Positions 8,894-17,206 of a DNA stretch of 64,000 nt are shown piece after piece. The stretch is taken from NCBI GenBank assembly GCA_020631355.1, contig JAHDHL010000018.1:1-64000 (forward strand), written 5' to 3'. The position numbers and the translations under genes were made by a program. How positions within the stretch are numbered: position 1 is the first letter of the stretch; the number at the start of each line of letters is the position of its first letter. Source of the stretch: Saprospiraceae bacterium (GTDB lineage Bacteria > Bacteroidota > Bacteroidia > Chitinophagales > Saprospiraceae). Under the pieces are notes generated by a model. It was not told the DNA's origin, searched no databases, and saw only the letters and a list, made by a program, of their open reading frames with translations.

Positions 8894-10204
8894 ATGAAAA
8901 TTGACATGAAATATATATCATATATCATATGCCTGTTGTTTGCTGGCCAATTGGCTGCACAGCAGGTCCCCGCAGAACCACAGTCCAGTCCCATTCTGAT
9001 TAAGAATGCTACGGCCCACTTAGGAAACGGGGAAAAAATCGAAAACTCTGTCATCGCATTCGAAGATGGTAAGATTACCATTGTGGGCGATGCCAGATCC
9101 ACCCGTGTGGATGAAAGTAAGTACACCGTAGTCATGGCCTCGGGGAAACATGTGTACCCCGGATTCATTGCAATGAATAGCCAAATCGGATTGGTGGAAG
9201 TGGATGCGGTACGTGCTACAAGGGATGATAGGGAAGTCGGATTCTTTAATCCTACCATTCGTGCCTTGATTGCTTATAATACGGATTCCAAGGTAACGCC
9301 CACCATTCGTTCGAATGGGGTCATGATGGCCCAGGTCGTACCCCAAGGCGGTAGAATGCCAGGCCAGTCCAGTGTGATGAAACTGGATGGATGGAACTGG
9401 GAGGACGCCCAATACAAAGCGGATGATGGCCAGCATCTCAATTGGCCATCCCCATTCAGATTCACAGGTTGGTGGGCAGAACCCGGCGCGATTAAGAAGA
9501 ATGATAATTATGGTACACAAATGGATGCCATAGACCAGTTCTTCAAGGAAGCAAAGGCATATTTGGAAAAGGCGGATACAGAAACCAAGAATCTGAAATT
9601 CGAGGCAATGAGAGGACTATTCGATGGTTCCAAGAAACTTTATATCCATGTGAGTTTTGCCAAACCTACAATGGAAGCCGTCCTTTGGGCAGAGGAAATG
9701 GGTATAACACCCGTTATCGTAGGAGGAAAGGATGCATGGCAGATTGCTGATTTTCTAAAGGATCATGATGTGAATGTCGTATTGAGCAATACACAGGCAC
9801 TTCCGTCAAGGGAAGATGATGACATTGACCAGGCATATAAGAATGCAAAGATGCTCAGCGATGCAGGTGTTTCATTCTGTTTCAGTATGAACGGCGCTTG
9901 GGAACAAAGGAACTTGGTTTTCCAGGCAGGTCAGGCTGTCTCTTACGGGTTGGATTATGAAAAGGCCATAGAGGGATTGACTTTGGGCGCTGCTAAGGCT
10001 TTGGGTATAGATGAGAATACAGGCTCATTGGAAGAAGGAAAGGATGCCACATTAATCATCGTGGATGGTGATGTACTGGACATGAGAACCTGTGTATTGG
10101 AAAAAGCCTATATCGAGGGCGGACAAATTGATTTGGATAATAAGCAAAAAGCCTTGTCAAGGAAATTCACGGAGAAGTATGATATAGATGTGGAGAATGA
10201 TTAG
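8894..10204 (+). CDS. Secreted amidohydrolase-like protein, probably lacking a metal site
   Basis: This 436-residue protein has a signal peptide ending near GQLAAQ; an alternative start at 8906 (MKYISYII) also fits. It shares the amidohydrolase layout: an N-terminal composite sheet (ILIKNATAHLGNGE), a barrel, and a C-terminal GSLEEGKDATLIIVDGD return strand. The normal PGFIDxHxH motif reads PGFIAMNSQIG, and the late barrel Asp motif reads FSMNGAWEQ. Both metal-binding centres therefore appear lost. It starts 6 nt after the upstream double-domain protein, so the two are surely co-transcribed. It may act as a structural partner of the active domain next door, which is inference from context. 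A hairpin terminator follows the gene. Confidence 0.85.
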   Translation: MKIDMKYISYIICLLFAGQLAAQQVPAEPQSSPILIKNATAHLGNGEKIENSVIAFEDGKITIVGDARSTRVDESKYTVVMASGKHVYPGFIAMNSQIGLVEVDAVRATRDDREVGFFNPTIRALIAYNTDSKVTPTIRSNGVMMAQVVPQGGRMPGQSSVMKLDGWNWEDAQYKADDGQHLNWPSPFRFTGWWAEPGAIKKNDNYGTQMDAIDQFFKEAKAYLEKADTETKNLKFEAMRGLFDGSKKLYIHVSFAKPTMEAVLWAEEMGITPVIVGGKDAWQIADFLKDHDVNVVLSNTQALPSREDDDIDQAYKNAKMLSDAGVSFCFSMNGAWEQRNLVFQAGQAVSYGLDYEKAIEGLTLGAAKALGIDENTGSLEEGKDATLIIVDGDVLDMRTCVLEKAYIEGGQIDLDNKQKALSRKFTEKYDIDVEND

Positions 10205-10224
10205 GTGATATCACGAAGAAGTGA

Positions 10225-10259
10225 AAAGGGACGATTGAAATTTCAATCGTCCCTTTTTT
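10225..10259 (+). terminator. Rho-independent terminator of the amidohydrolase operon
   Basis: AAGGGACGATTGAAA pairs with TTTCAATCGTCCCTT as one continuous palindrome followed by T6. The A-rich left flank means it could also act on the convergent gene ending at 10262. Confidence 0.9.
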
Positions 10260-10261
10260 CG

Positions 10262-10720
10262 TTATTCTTCCTCCTCGACACAAAGTACTTTCTTACCTTT
10301 CACAGAACAAGGTTCTTCGCAATTGAAACAAATACACCTGAGTTCTTCCCTGGGTTGAAGTTTCTTGTCCCCATTCTTGTCATTCCAGAATAGGAAACAT
10401 TGCTTACAGTCCTCATTGCCCGGAGAAATTTCGTAACAAACACCCATCGGTGTATTGACAGTCACTTTCCTCTTGATTTGATAGGTCTTGGAATCCACAG
10501 GAAAATCAATTTTCTTCTTCATCTGATTAGATGGTGGCGCGAGACTCTTTCGGGCTTTCTTGGAAAAATTCAGGTCCAGATTCCAATCAATCTTACCGAC
10601 TAATTCAGGAACAGGTAACTTGAAATAGGGTAGGGAATCGATGATTTGGGCGTTGCTTTTGTTGGGGCTGATAAAAACAAACAATACCATTAAGGGCAAA
10701 ATGATTCCTAAGTGTTTCAT
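10262..10720 (-). CDS. Small secreted protein of unknown function
   Basis: I chose the start at 10720 because it places a signal peptide (MKHLGIILPLMVLFVFISPN, cleavage near SNAQ) at the N-terminus; the longer frame to 10789 adds 23 residues with no sign of conservation. The 152-residue product is exported to the periplasm or beyond. It is basic in the middle and carries a cluster of cysteines in the last 50 residues (VCYE, EDCKQCFLF, ELRCICFNCEEPCS). These look like disulfide pairs or a small metal site. I do not recognise the family. It is transcribed alone, with the amidohydrolase operon converging on it. Confidence 0.7.
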   Translation of the reverse strand: MKHLGIILPLMVLFVFISPNKSNAQIIDSLPYFKLPVPELVGKIDWNLDLNFSKKARKSLAPPSNQMKKKIDFPVDSKTYQIKRKVTVNTPMGVCYEISPGNEDCKQCFLFWNDKNGDKKLQPREELRCICFNCEEPCSVKGKKVLCVEEEE

Positions 10721-10834
10721 AACAACTGTTTTTGATTTGAATATGAATGTAATGTTATCCAATAACAGTTGCAATATCCCAACATTCAAACTCTGCTACA
10801 TCACCCGATTGGGTGAATATGCCTTTTCGTGGAA

Positions 10835-12079
10835 TTATCCCCGCTTCAATTCAAAAACAGTGATTTCAGGATAAATACCCACCCTGAATGAGAAACCCTC
10901 CAGCATACCGAATCCTCGATTCACATACAAGTACCTACCAGCTTCTTCATACAAACCTGCCCATTTCTTATAAAAATATTTTCCTGGACTCCATTTCATT
11001 CCCAATAACTCGACACCCATTTGGGCACCATGCGTATGGCCACTCAAGGTAAGATGGACTTTCTTGTCATGTCCCTTGACCTGGGCATCCCAATGTGTGG
11101 GATCATGTGACATCAACACCTTGAAATCATCTTCAGGAATATCGGCAAGCGTACCATCAAGATCTCCTTTCTTTGGAAAGAATCGGGCCTTACCCCAATT
11201 TTCAACCCCCATAATCCTGATGTGTTCCCCTCCTTTTTCCAACTTGACCGAATCGTTATTGAGTAATGTCATGTTGCATTCCCCGAATTTCTCCTTGACC
11301 CTTTTTCGATTTTCAGGCGAACGACTCTCAGGGTCCCGATACCCATAGTCATGATTGCCCGTTACGGCATATTGTCCATAAGGAGCGTCAAGGATTTTGA
11401 ATTCATCCACATAAGGATCTACTTCTTCTGCCATTTGATTTACCAAATCACCCGTGAATAAAATGACATCCGCAGCTTGTTCCTGCATCAATCGAAGCCC
11501 TTTCCTTACCCCGGAGATACTATCGAAACTCCCTGCATGAAAATCTGAGAATTGGGCAATCTTGAATCCGTCGAAAGCCTTCGGCAAATCCTTGAAGGAC
11601 AACTGCACATTCCTAACCTTGTAATTGTATTTCCCTCTTGTCATCCCATGAAGGAAAGTAAAGAATGGGATGGAAGCCACCATTATGGATAGTTGCTTGA
11701 TGAATGTCCTGCGACTATCCACCCTTACGGGTAATGATTCGGCACCTGATGACCACTTGATGCAATATTCTATAAACTTATAAAGATCTCCTATGAATAG
11801 GATGGGAACGAAAACAATGAACTTGATAATAAACATCATCCATACGAACGACTGTAGCATATTGGTCCAGATGTTGCGTTCCCCGCCGCCTTGTGTAATG
11901 TACAGGTAAAGGAATAGCATCCCACCATATTGGATGAATAGGGTACTGAAATAAACAATCTTCCCGATTCGCTTGGCTCGATCACTTGGAAAAGCAACGT
12001 GAACCTTGCTGAAATAAATGTATAGGTCAGGTAGAATGAGTATGAGTACGAAAAGAATGAAGAATAATATACGATCCAT
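10835..12079 (-). CDS. Membrane-anchored metallophosphoesterase
   Basis: The start at 12079 (MDRILFFILFVLILILP) is preferred over the frame start at 12154 because it opens directly into a membrane helix. The N-terminal 150 residues hold about four hydrophobic segments. The calcineurin-like phosphoesterase domain follows (about residues 165-410), with all five metal-binding blocks: FSDFHAGS, FTGDLVNQM, VTGNHDYG, MSHDPTHW and LSGHTHGAQ. This layout matches YkuE/YaeI-type enzymes, some of which hydrolyse UDP-diacylglucosamine or phospholipid head groups; the real substrate is not determined. It is a single gene and the active domain probably faces the periplasm. Confidence 0.92.
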   Translation of the reverse strand: MDRILFFILFVLILILPDLYIYFSKVHVAFPSDRAKRIGKIVYFSTLFIQYGGMLFLYLYITQGGGERNIWTNMLQSFVWMMFIIKFIVFVPILFIGDLYKFIEYCIKWSSGAESLPVRVDSRRTFIKQLSIMVASIPFFTFLHGMTRGKYNYKVRNVQLSFKDLPKAFDGFKIAQFSDFHAGSFDSISGVRKGLRLMQEQAADVILFTGDLVNQMAEEVDPYVDEFKILDAPYGQYAVTGNHDYGYRDPESRSPENRKRVKEKFGECNMTLLNNDSVKLEKGGEHIRIMGVENWGKARFFPKKGDLDGTLADIPEDDFKVLMSHDPTHWDAQVKGHDKKVHLTLSGHTHGAQMGVELLGMKWSPGKYFYKKWAGLYEEAGRYLYVNRGFGMLEGFSFRVGIYPEITVFELKRG

Positions 12080-12296
12080 CAGTGAAGATTGCTTAGGATG
12101 ATTTCTAATGCTATACAACCAACGTATTGCAGCTTGTATTGGTTGACAGAACAAGACCCAAATTACAACCTAACCTACCAATTATGATATCCCTTGGATG
12201 AATGCCACTATTATCCGGATATAAACCCAGGGAATGTGGCTGTATCCTAAGTTATGTTTAGGAAAGACTAATCTTACCCATCATGGGAAATGTTAT

Positions 12297-12304
12297 TACT
12301 TTTG
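12297..12304 (+). promoter_or_regulatory. Putative -7 box of the G3E GTPase gene
   Basis: TACTTTTG matches TAnnTTTG, 20 nt before the ATG at 12324, giving a very short leader. No clear -33 TTTG is present at 19-21 nt. Confidence 0.5.
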
Positions 12305-12323
12305 TAATGAAAATTGAAAAATA

Positions 12324-13358
12324 ATGTCTGATAATAGAATACCCGTCACCATTGTTACCGGATTCCTAGGAGCTGGTAAGACTACCTTATTGAATCACCT
12401 GAATGAAAGAAATCAAGGGAAGCGATTTGCTATCATTGAGAATGAATTCGGAGAAATTGACATCGACAGTGAATTGGTCGTCGGAGTGGATGATGGTATC
12501 TTCGAATTATCAAATGGATGTATTTGTTGCGAGCTGAATGACGAACTGATCGAAGTGCTTCAAAAACTGCTCAATAGCAAGCATAATATAGACCACCTGA
12601 TAATTGAGACAACAGGAATGGCAGAGCCTGACGGTGTGGCCCAAGCCTTTATTGCCGACCCGGAAGTACAGCAGTATTTCAGATTGGATGGTACAGTTTG
12701 TTTGGCTGATGCCAACCATATAGAGGATATGCTATCTGAAAGGGAAGAAGCCCGTAGGCAAGTTACATTTGCAGATCATATCATTATCAACAAGAAAAGT
12801 GATGTGGAGGCAAAGTATTTGGAGGACATCCGCAAGCAACTGAAGCAAATGAACCATCTGGCCTCAATCGAAGAAACGGATTATGCCAAGGTAGGGGAAC
12901 AGGTATTATCGCTAAATGCCTATGAAACCGAGACCGTTGAGGAACGATTAGCGAAAGCTGCCGAGATTCATGACCACCATCATCACGATCATGTTTGTGG
13001 GGAACATTGCGACCATCATCACGACCATGAACACCATCATCATCATTCGGATGTGGTTTCCCATAGTTTTGTCATTGATGAACCTTTTGACCTATTGAAA
13101 TTCAGGCATTGGATTAATGTCCTTCTGATGATTCAGGGAGAGAAAATCTATAGAATGAAAGGTATCCTCAACTTTATGTACAAGGATGAGAAAATGATTT
13201 TCCAGTCGGTTAGGAATATGCACGCATTTCAAGCGGGAGAACCTTGGGGAACAGACAAAAGACAATCCAAATTAGTGTTCATCGGCCCGGGATTGGATAA
13301 GGCAATGTTGGAGAAAGCATTAAGGTCTTGCCTCCATTCGGAATCCTACTTCGCATGA
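12324..13358 (+). CDS. CobW/G3E-family GTPase, likely metal (zinc) chaperone
   Basis: This 344-residue G3E GTPase has the Walker A sequence GFLGAGKTT (residues 13-21), the conserved ENEFGE block (39-44), the family signature CICC (66-69) that binds the cargo metal, the Walker B-like ETTGMAEP, and the guanine motif NKKSD. The C-terminal CobW_C domain spans about 240-344. Between them, residues 216-243 form an unusually dense His run (HDHHHHDHV, then CDHHHDHEHHHHHSD), typical of zinc or nickel transfer proteins. G3E members insert or deliver metal to client enzymes using GTP hydrolysis. No cobalamin, urease or hydrogenase genes lie nearby, so a ZNG1/YeiR-like zinc role is the better guess. It is a single gene with its own promoter. 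Confidence 0.93.
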   Translation: MSDNRIPVTIVTGFLGAGKTTLLNHLNERNQGKRFAIIENEFGEIDIDSELVVGVDDGIFELSNGCICCELNDELIEVLQKLLNSKHNIDHLIIETTGMAEPDGVAQAFIADPEVQQYFRLDGTVCLADANHIEDMLSEREEARRQVTFADHIIINKKSDVEAKYLEDIRKQLKQMNHLASIEETDYAKVGEQVLSLNAYETETVEERLAKAAEIHDHHHHDHVCGEHCDHHHDHEHHHHHSDVVSHSFVIDEPFDLLKFRHWINVLLMIQGEKIYRMKGILNFMYKDEKMIFQSVRNMHAFQAGEPWGTDKRQSKLVFIGPGLDKAMLEKALRSCLHSESYFA

Positions 13359-13584
13359 ACGATACAAATCGCACGGCTCATCGGATATTGGTTATTACAA
13401 AAGCCTAGTGATTGAGATAAGGGAGGCCTGGTATGATTTCTTGTCATGCAGTTGGCGACTAACCTTGGATAGAAGCTTGCAAAACGCAGCCACAATTCGT
13501 CTTTGGTTTCACTAACCTGACATTTATGGTCTAAAATCTTATCTTGTAGATGTTTATCGAGGAATCATAATAATAAGACGGATA

Positions 13585-15180
13585 ATGAAAAGAACATTTA
13601 CCCTTATTTTCTTTTTGGTAATAGGGATTCGCATATCTTACTCCCAAGTGAATTGGGCGGATGATGTGGCTTGCATCATTTATTCCCATTGTACGGAGTG
13701 TCATACGGCTACCGGAATAGCCCCGTTCAATTTGGAAAGTTATCAGGATGCATTCACATATAGATATGCCATCCAAGGAGCTGTTGCAGACAAATCCATG
13801 CCGCCTTGGCCGCCTAATCAGGATTTTAATGCAATGGCACATGCCAATGAATTGACGCAAGATGAAATAGACCTGATCAGTGCATGGGTGAATGCCGGTG
13901 CTCCGGAGGGAAATCCCATGGATGCACCCGAGCCTCCAGTCTTTGATAATCCTGAAGTCATTACGGATCCGGATTATGTAGTGGAGTTACCATCTTATAC
14001 TGTCCCGGCTTCCAATGATGATTTGTACAAGTGTTTTGTCATTCCTACCGATTTGGGAGAGGATAAGAAAATAACGGATATCGAAATCATTCCGGGCAAC
14101 CGAAATATCGTACACCATATTCTGATGTATCAGGACATCTCTAACCAATCCGTTATCGAGGACCAGAATGACCCTGATATAGGGTTTACCTGTTTTGGAG
14201 ACCCTGGGTCACAGTCAGCTGAATTGATGGCCGGATGGGTGCCAGGTTCCAGACCTGTGGATTTGCCACCGGGAATGGCTATTCCATTACCGGATGGTGC
14301 CAATATCATCGTTCAGATTCATTATCCCGAAGGTTCGGAAGGTGAAACGGACCAAACCAAAATCAATCTGAAATTTTCTGATGAATCGGGCTTAAGGGAT
14401 ATTCTGAATTTTCCCATCCTGAATCACCTCACTACCATCAATGAACCGCTGTTCATCCAACCCAATCAGGTCAAGTCATTCCATTCCCAATTCCAATTGC
14501 CTGTCAGTGCTACAGGAATCAGTGTGGCTCCCCATGCGCATTTGGTTTGTACTTCCATGAGAATGGAAGCAGAATTACCGAATGGGAATATTGTGAATCT
14601 GATAGATATCCCAGAATGGGATTTCAACTGGCAAGGATTCTATAGTCTGGAATCACCGGTGATATTACCACAAGGAACCATCCTGCACGGATATGCTACC
14701 TATGATAATACATCCAATAATCCTAACAATCCCAATAATCCGCCACAACCAATTTATGCAGGCGAATCCACTACTGATGAGATGATGGTGTTTTATGTAT
14801 CCTTCATGTTGTATCAGCCGGGTGATGAGAATCTGGTATTGAATCCTGATGGAGGAGAGCATTGGGGACACCACGAAGATTGTGAGCCTAGTTCAACAGT
14901 AGGATTGTTGGAATTGGAAGAAAAGGTCGATGTTCGTTTCAGTCCTAATCCGATTCATGGCCAATCGACACTTTTCATAGATATAGACCAACCTGCGAGT
15001 ACAGCTTCATATCAGGTTGAATTCACGGATTTGGTTGGAAGAAAAGTAGCTGACTTCACATGTGATTCCAATTGCAGTATCACATTACCGGATAGTATGG
15101 GTGAGGGCGTTTATCTATTCAGGATATTGGAAAATGGAACTCCAATCACCAATGCTCGTAAGATAGTTGTATTGAAATAA
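13585..15180 (+). CDS. Exported cytochrome c / copper type II monooxygenase-like protein with T9SS tail
   Basis: This 531-residue protein has a signal peptide (about 1-20). A small cytochrome c-like domain follows, with heme motif C36-T-E-C39-H40 and probable axial Met 72 in SMPPWPP. The main body resembles the peptidylglycine/dopamine monooxygenase fold. All expected copper ligands can be placed: H177-H178 (NIVHH) and H246 (QIHYP) for one copper, and H317, H319 (APHAHL) and M400 (TTDEMM) for the other. The final 75 residues are a type A T9SS sorting domain (VRFSPNPIHGQ, DLVGRKVADF, GEGVYLFRI). The heme could supply electrons to the coppers. A paralogue follows 22 nt downstream. The substrate is unknown. 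Confidence 0.85.
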   Translation: MKRTFTLIFFLVIGIRISYSQVNWADDVACIIYSHCTECHTATGIAPFNLESYQDAFTYRYAIQGAVADKSMPPWPPNQDFNAMAHANELTQDEIDLISAWVNAGAPEGNPMDAPEPPVFDNPEVITDPDYVVELPSYTVPASNDDLYKCFVIPTDLGEDKKITDIEIIPGNRNIVHHILMYQDISNQSVIEDQNDPDIGFTCFGDPGSQSAELMAGWVPGSRPVDLPPGMAIPLPDGANIIVQIHYPEGSEGETDQTKINLKFSDESGLRDILNFPILNHLTTINEPLFIQPNQVKSFHSQFQLPVSATGISVAPHAHLVCTSMRMEAELPNGNIVNLIDIPEWDFNWQGFYSLESPVILPQGTILHGYATYDNTSNNPNNPNNPPQPIYAGESTTDEMMVFYVSFMLYQPGDENLVLNPDGGEHWGHHEDCEPSSTVGLLELEEKVDVRFSPNPIHGQSTLFIDIDQPASTASYQVEFTDLVGRKVADFTCDSNCSITLPDSMGEGVYLFRILENGTPITNARKIVVLK

Positions 15181-15202
15181 TCATAAATTTTATTGTCATA
15201 TA

Positions 15203-16780
15203 ATGAAAAAACTTTACAGTTTAATTGTATCCATTTCATTGTTCAGTTATGCATATGCCCAGCCTACATGGTCTGAGGATATAGCTTGTATCGTGTATAC
15301 ACATTGTAGTTCTTGTCATAATGATGTAGGAATAGGTCCTTTTAATCTAATGAATTATCAGGATGCATTCACGCACAGATATAGTATGAACAATAGTATT
15401 TCCAATCGTATCATGCCACCTTGGCCACCGGATCAGGATTACAGGGAGATGGCACATGCCAATTCACTGACTGATGAGGAGATTGCCTTGTTTGAGGAAT
15501 GGGTGAATGCCGGTGCTCCGGAGGGAGACCCGATGTTGGCACCGGACCCGCCTGTGATAGAAACAAGTATGGAAATTACGGATCCTGATGTGGTATTCAC
15601 TACAGAAACATTCACAGTCCCATCTATCAATGATGACCTTTACAAATGTTTCGTTATCCAGACGGATTGGCCGGAGGATAGATATGTATCCGCATTGGAA
15701 ATCGTTCCGAATAATAGGAATATCGTACATCATGTATTGGCTTATCTCAATATGACAGATGACCCTGTTCAGGATGATTTGAACGACCCGGCAATAGGCT
15801 TCGAATGTGGAGGAAGCCTTGAGGGAGGTGATAATGTCTTATTTGGCGAATGGGTACCAGGCTCAAGGGCGAGATTCCTACCCGATGGTACAGGAATCAG
15901 GGTGCCGAGCGGAGCCAATATCGTTATACAGGTACATTATCCCGAAGGAACCTCGGGTGAAACGGATTTCCTGACATTCAATATGAATTTTGCAGAGGGG
16001 AATAATATCAGGGAAGTATATCAGGACCAGACCTTGGATCATATTGATGATATCGAGAATGGCCCACTGATTATATTACCATTCGAAACCAAGACATTCC
16101 ATGAGAAATATGTCTTGCCCGAAACACGTACATTCTTGGCAACAGCACCGCATGCTCACTTGATTTGTACAAGAATGTGGTCCTTTGCCATTACTCCGGC
16201 CGGAGATACCATCAATATGGTGAATATTCCGAATTGGGACTTTGATTGGCAGGGTTTCTATGATTATCCTGAACCCATCATCCTGCCAGCGGGAACTGAA
16301 CTTCATGGCTATGCGAGATATGAGAATACCTTGGATAATCCTAATAATCCGAGTAATCCGCCAGCCTTTGTATTCCTAGGGGAAAATACAACAGATGAGA
16401 TGATGATTTTCTTCTATTCGTATCTCTTTTATGAACCGGGCGACGAGAATATCAGTATTGGTGGTTCTGGTCATATGGACCATTATGGTGATTGTGAGAA
16501 TGTCTCTACGAGTATCGAGGATATCGAAGCAGAAAACCATATTGCATTCATGCCTAACCCTGTGGATAGCGACCAACTTTACATAGAATGGGCTGAAGCA
16601 CCTGTTGGTGATTATACATTCGAACTCATGGATGTATCTGGTAGGACACTACTCTCTACAACATGCCAGTCTGATTGCACCATTGATTTGAAAGGTATTT
16701 CCAATGAGGGATTCTACATTGGAAGAATCATTCAGGACGGCAGATTGCTGAAAACTGAGAAAGTACTCATCATACGTTAA
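15203..16780 (+). CDS. Paralogous exported cytochrome c / copper monooxygenase-like protein with T9SS tail
   Basis: This 525-residue tandem copy of the preceding gene is colinear along its whole length. It keeps the heme motif C35-S-S-C38-H39, the MPPWPP loop, H176-H177 (NIVHH), the QVHYPEG histidine, the APHAHL pair and the TTDEMM methionine, so both proteins look catalytically complete. A type A T9SS sorting domain closes it (IAFMPNPVDSDQ, LMDVSGRTLLS, GFYIGRI). The 22-nt gap and shared strand indicate one operon ending at the hairpin at 16801. Sequence divergence between the copies is substantial, which suggests an old duplication and perhaps different substrates or heterodimer formation (inference). 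Confidence 0.85.
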   Translation: MKKLYSLIVSISLFSYAYAQPTWSEDIACIVYTHCSSCHNDVGIGPFNLMNYQDAFTHRYSMNNSISNRIMPPWPPDQDYREMAHANSLTDEEIALFEEWVNAGAPEGDPMLAPDPPVIETSMEITDPDVVFTTETFTVPSINDDLYKCFVIQTDWPEDRYVSALEIVPNNRNIVHHVLAYLNMTDDPVQDDLNDPAIGFECGGSLEGGDNVLFGEWVPGSRARFLPDGTGIRVPSGANIVIQVHYPEGTSGETDFLTFNMNFAEGNNIREVYQDQTLDHIDDIENGPLIILPFETKTFHEKYVLPETRTFLATAPHAHLICTRMWSFAITPAGDTINMVNIPNWDFDWQGFYDYPEPIILPAGTELHGYARYENTLDNPNNPSNPPAFVFLGENTTDEMMIFFYSYLFYEPGDENISIGGSGHMDHYGDCENVSTSIEDIEAENHIAFMPNPVDSDQLYIEWAEAPVGDYTFELMDVSGRTLLSTTCQSDCTIDLKGISNEGFYIGRIIQDGRLLKTEKVLIIR

Positions 16781-16800
16781 GGATTCCATCAAATCCATTT

Positions 16801-16843
16801 AGAGGGGAGATTTCCATATGTCGGAAATCTCCCCTCTTTTTTT
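16801..16843 (+). terminator. Rho-independent terminator after the copper enzyme operon
   Basis: AGAGGGGAGATTTCC pairs perfectly with GGAAATCTCCCCTCT around a short ATATGTC loop, followed by T7. It lies 21 nt after the stop codon at 16780. Confidence 0.95.
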
Positions 16844-17206
16844 AGAATCAGATTTGTAATGAATTGTTTAAATATTCTTTACGAATTGAAATAAAGCTAA
16901 TGTATGGATTTTTATAAAAACATTATTCGCACATATCGGATTGAAGATGTATGACAGATTTTAGTAATGTTTGGCATGGTTTTTTGAGAATACGGTATAG
17001 TTGGCCAAGTATAGGCCGTTGAGAGAACTAAAGAATCCAGATTTAGCTATGAGAAACTAATCTTCCCCTTTTTGATTCTTGGTACTTATTGGAAAAACAA
17101 AAACTAGACAGAGCAAATGCTTCTGGCTGGACACTATTCTATTGCCTGGATTAAAACACAAAGCACAAGACAAGATTGAGCACACTATTTCTAAAACTAA
17201 ACATGT
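16844..17206. other. Intergenic leader region of the giant adhesin gene
   Basis: About 360 AT-rich bases with no supportable gene on either strand. A weak promoter-like pair is TTTG at 16970-16973 with TATAGTTG about 22 nt later; the latter is one base off the -7 consensus. The remaining 200 bases before the ATG at 17207 would be an untranslated leader. Confidence 0.4.
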
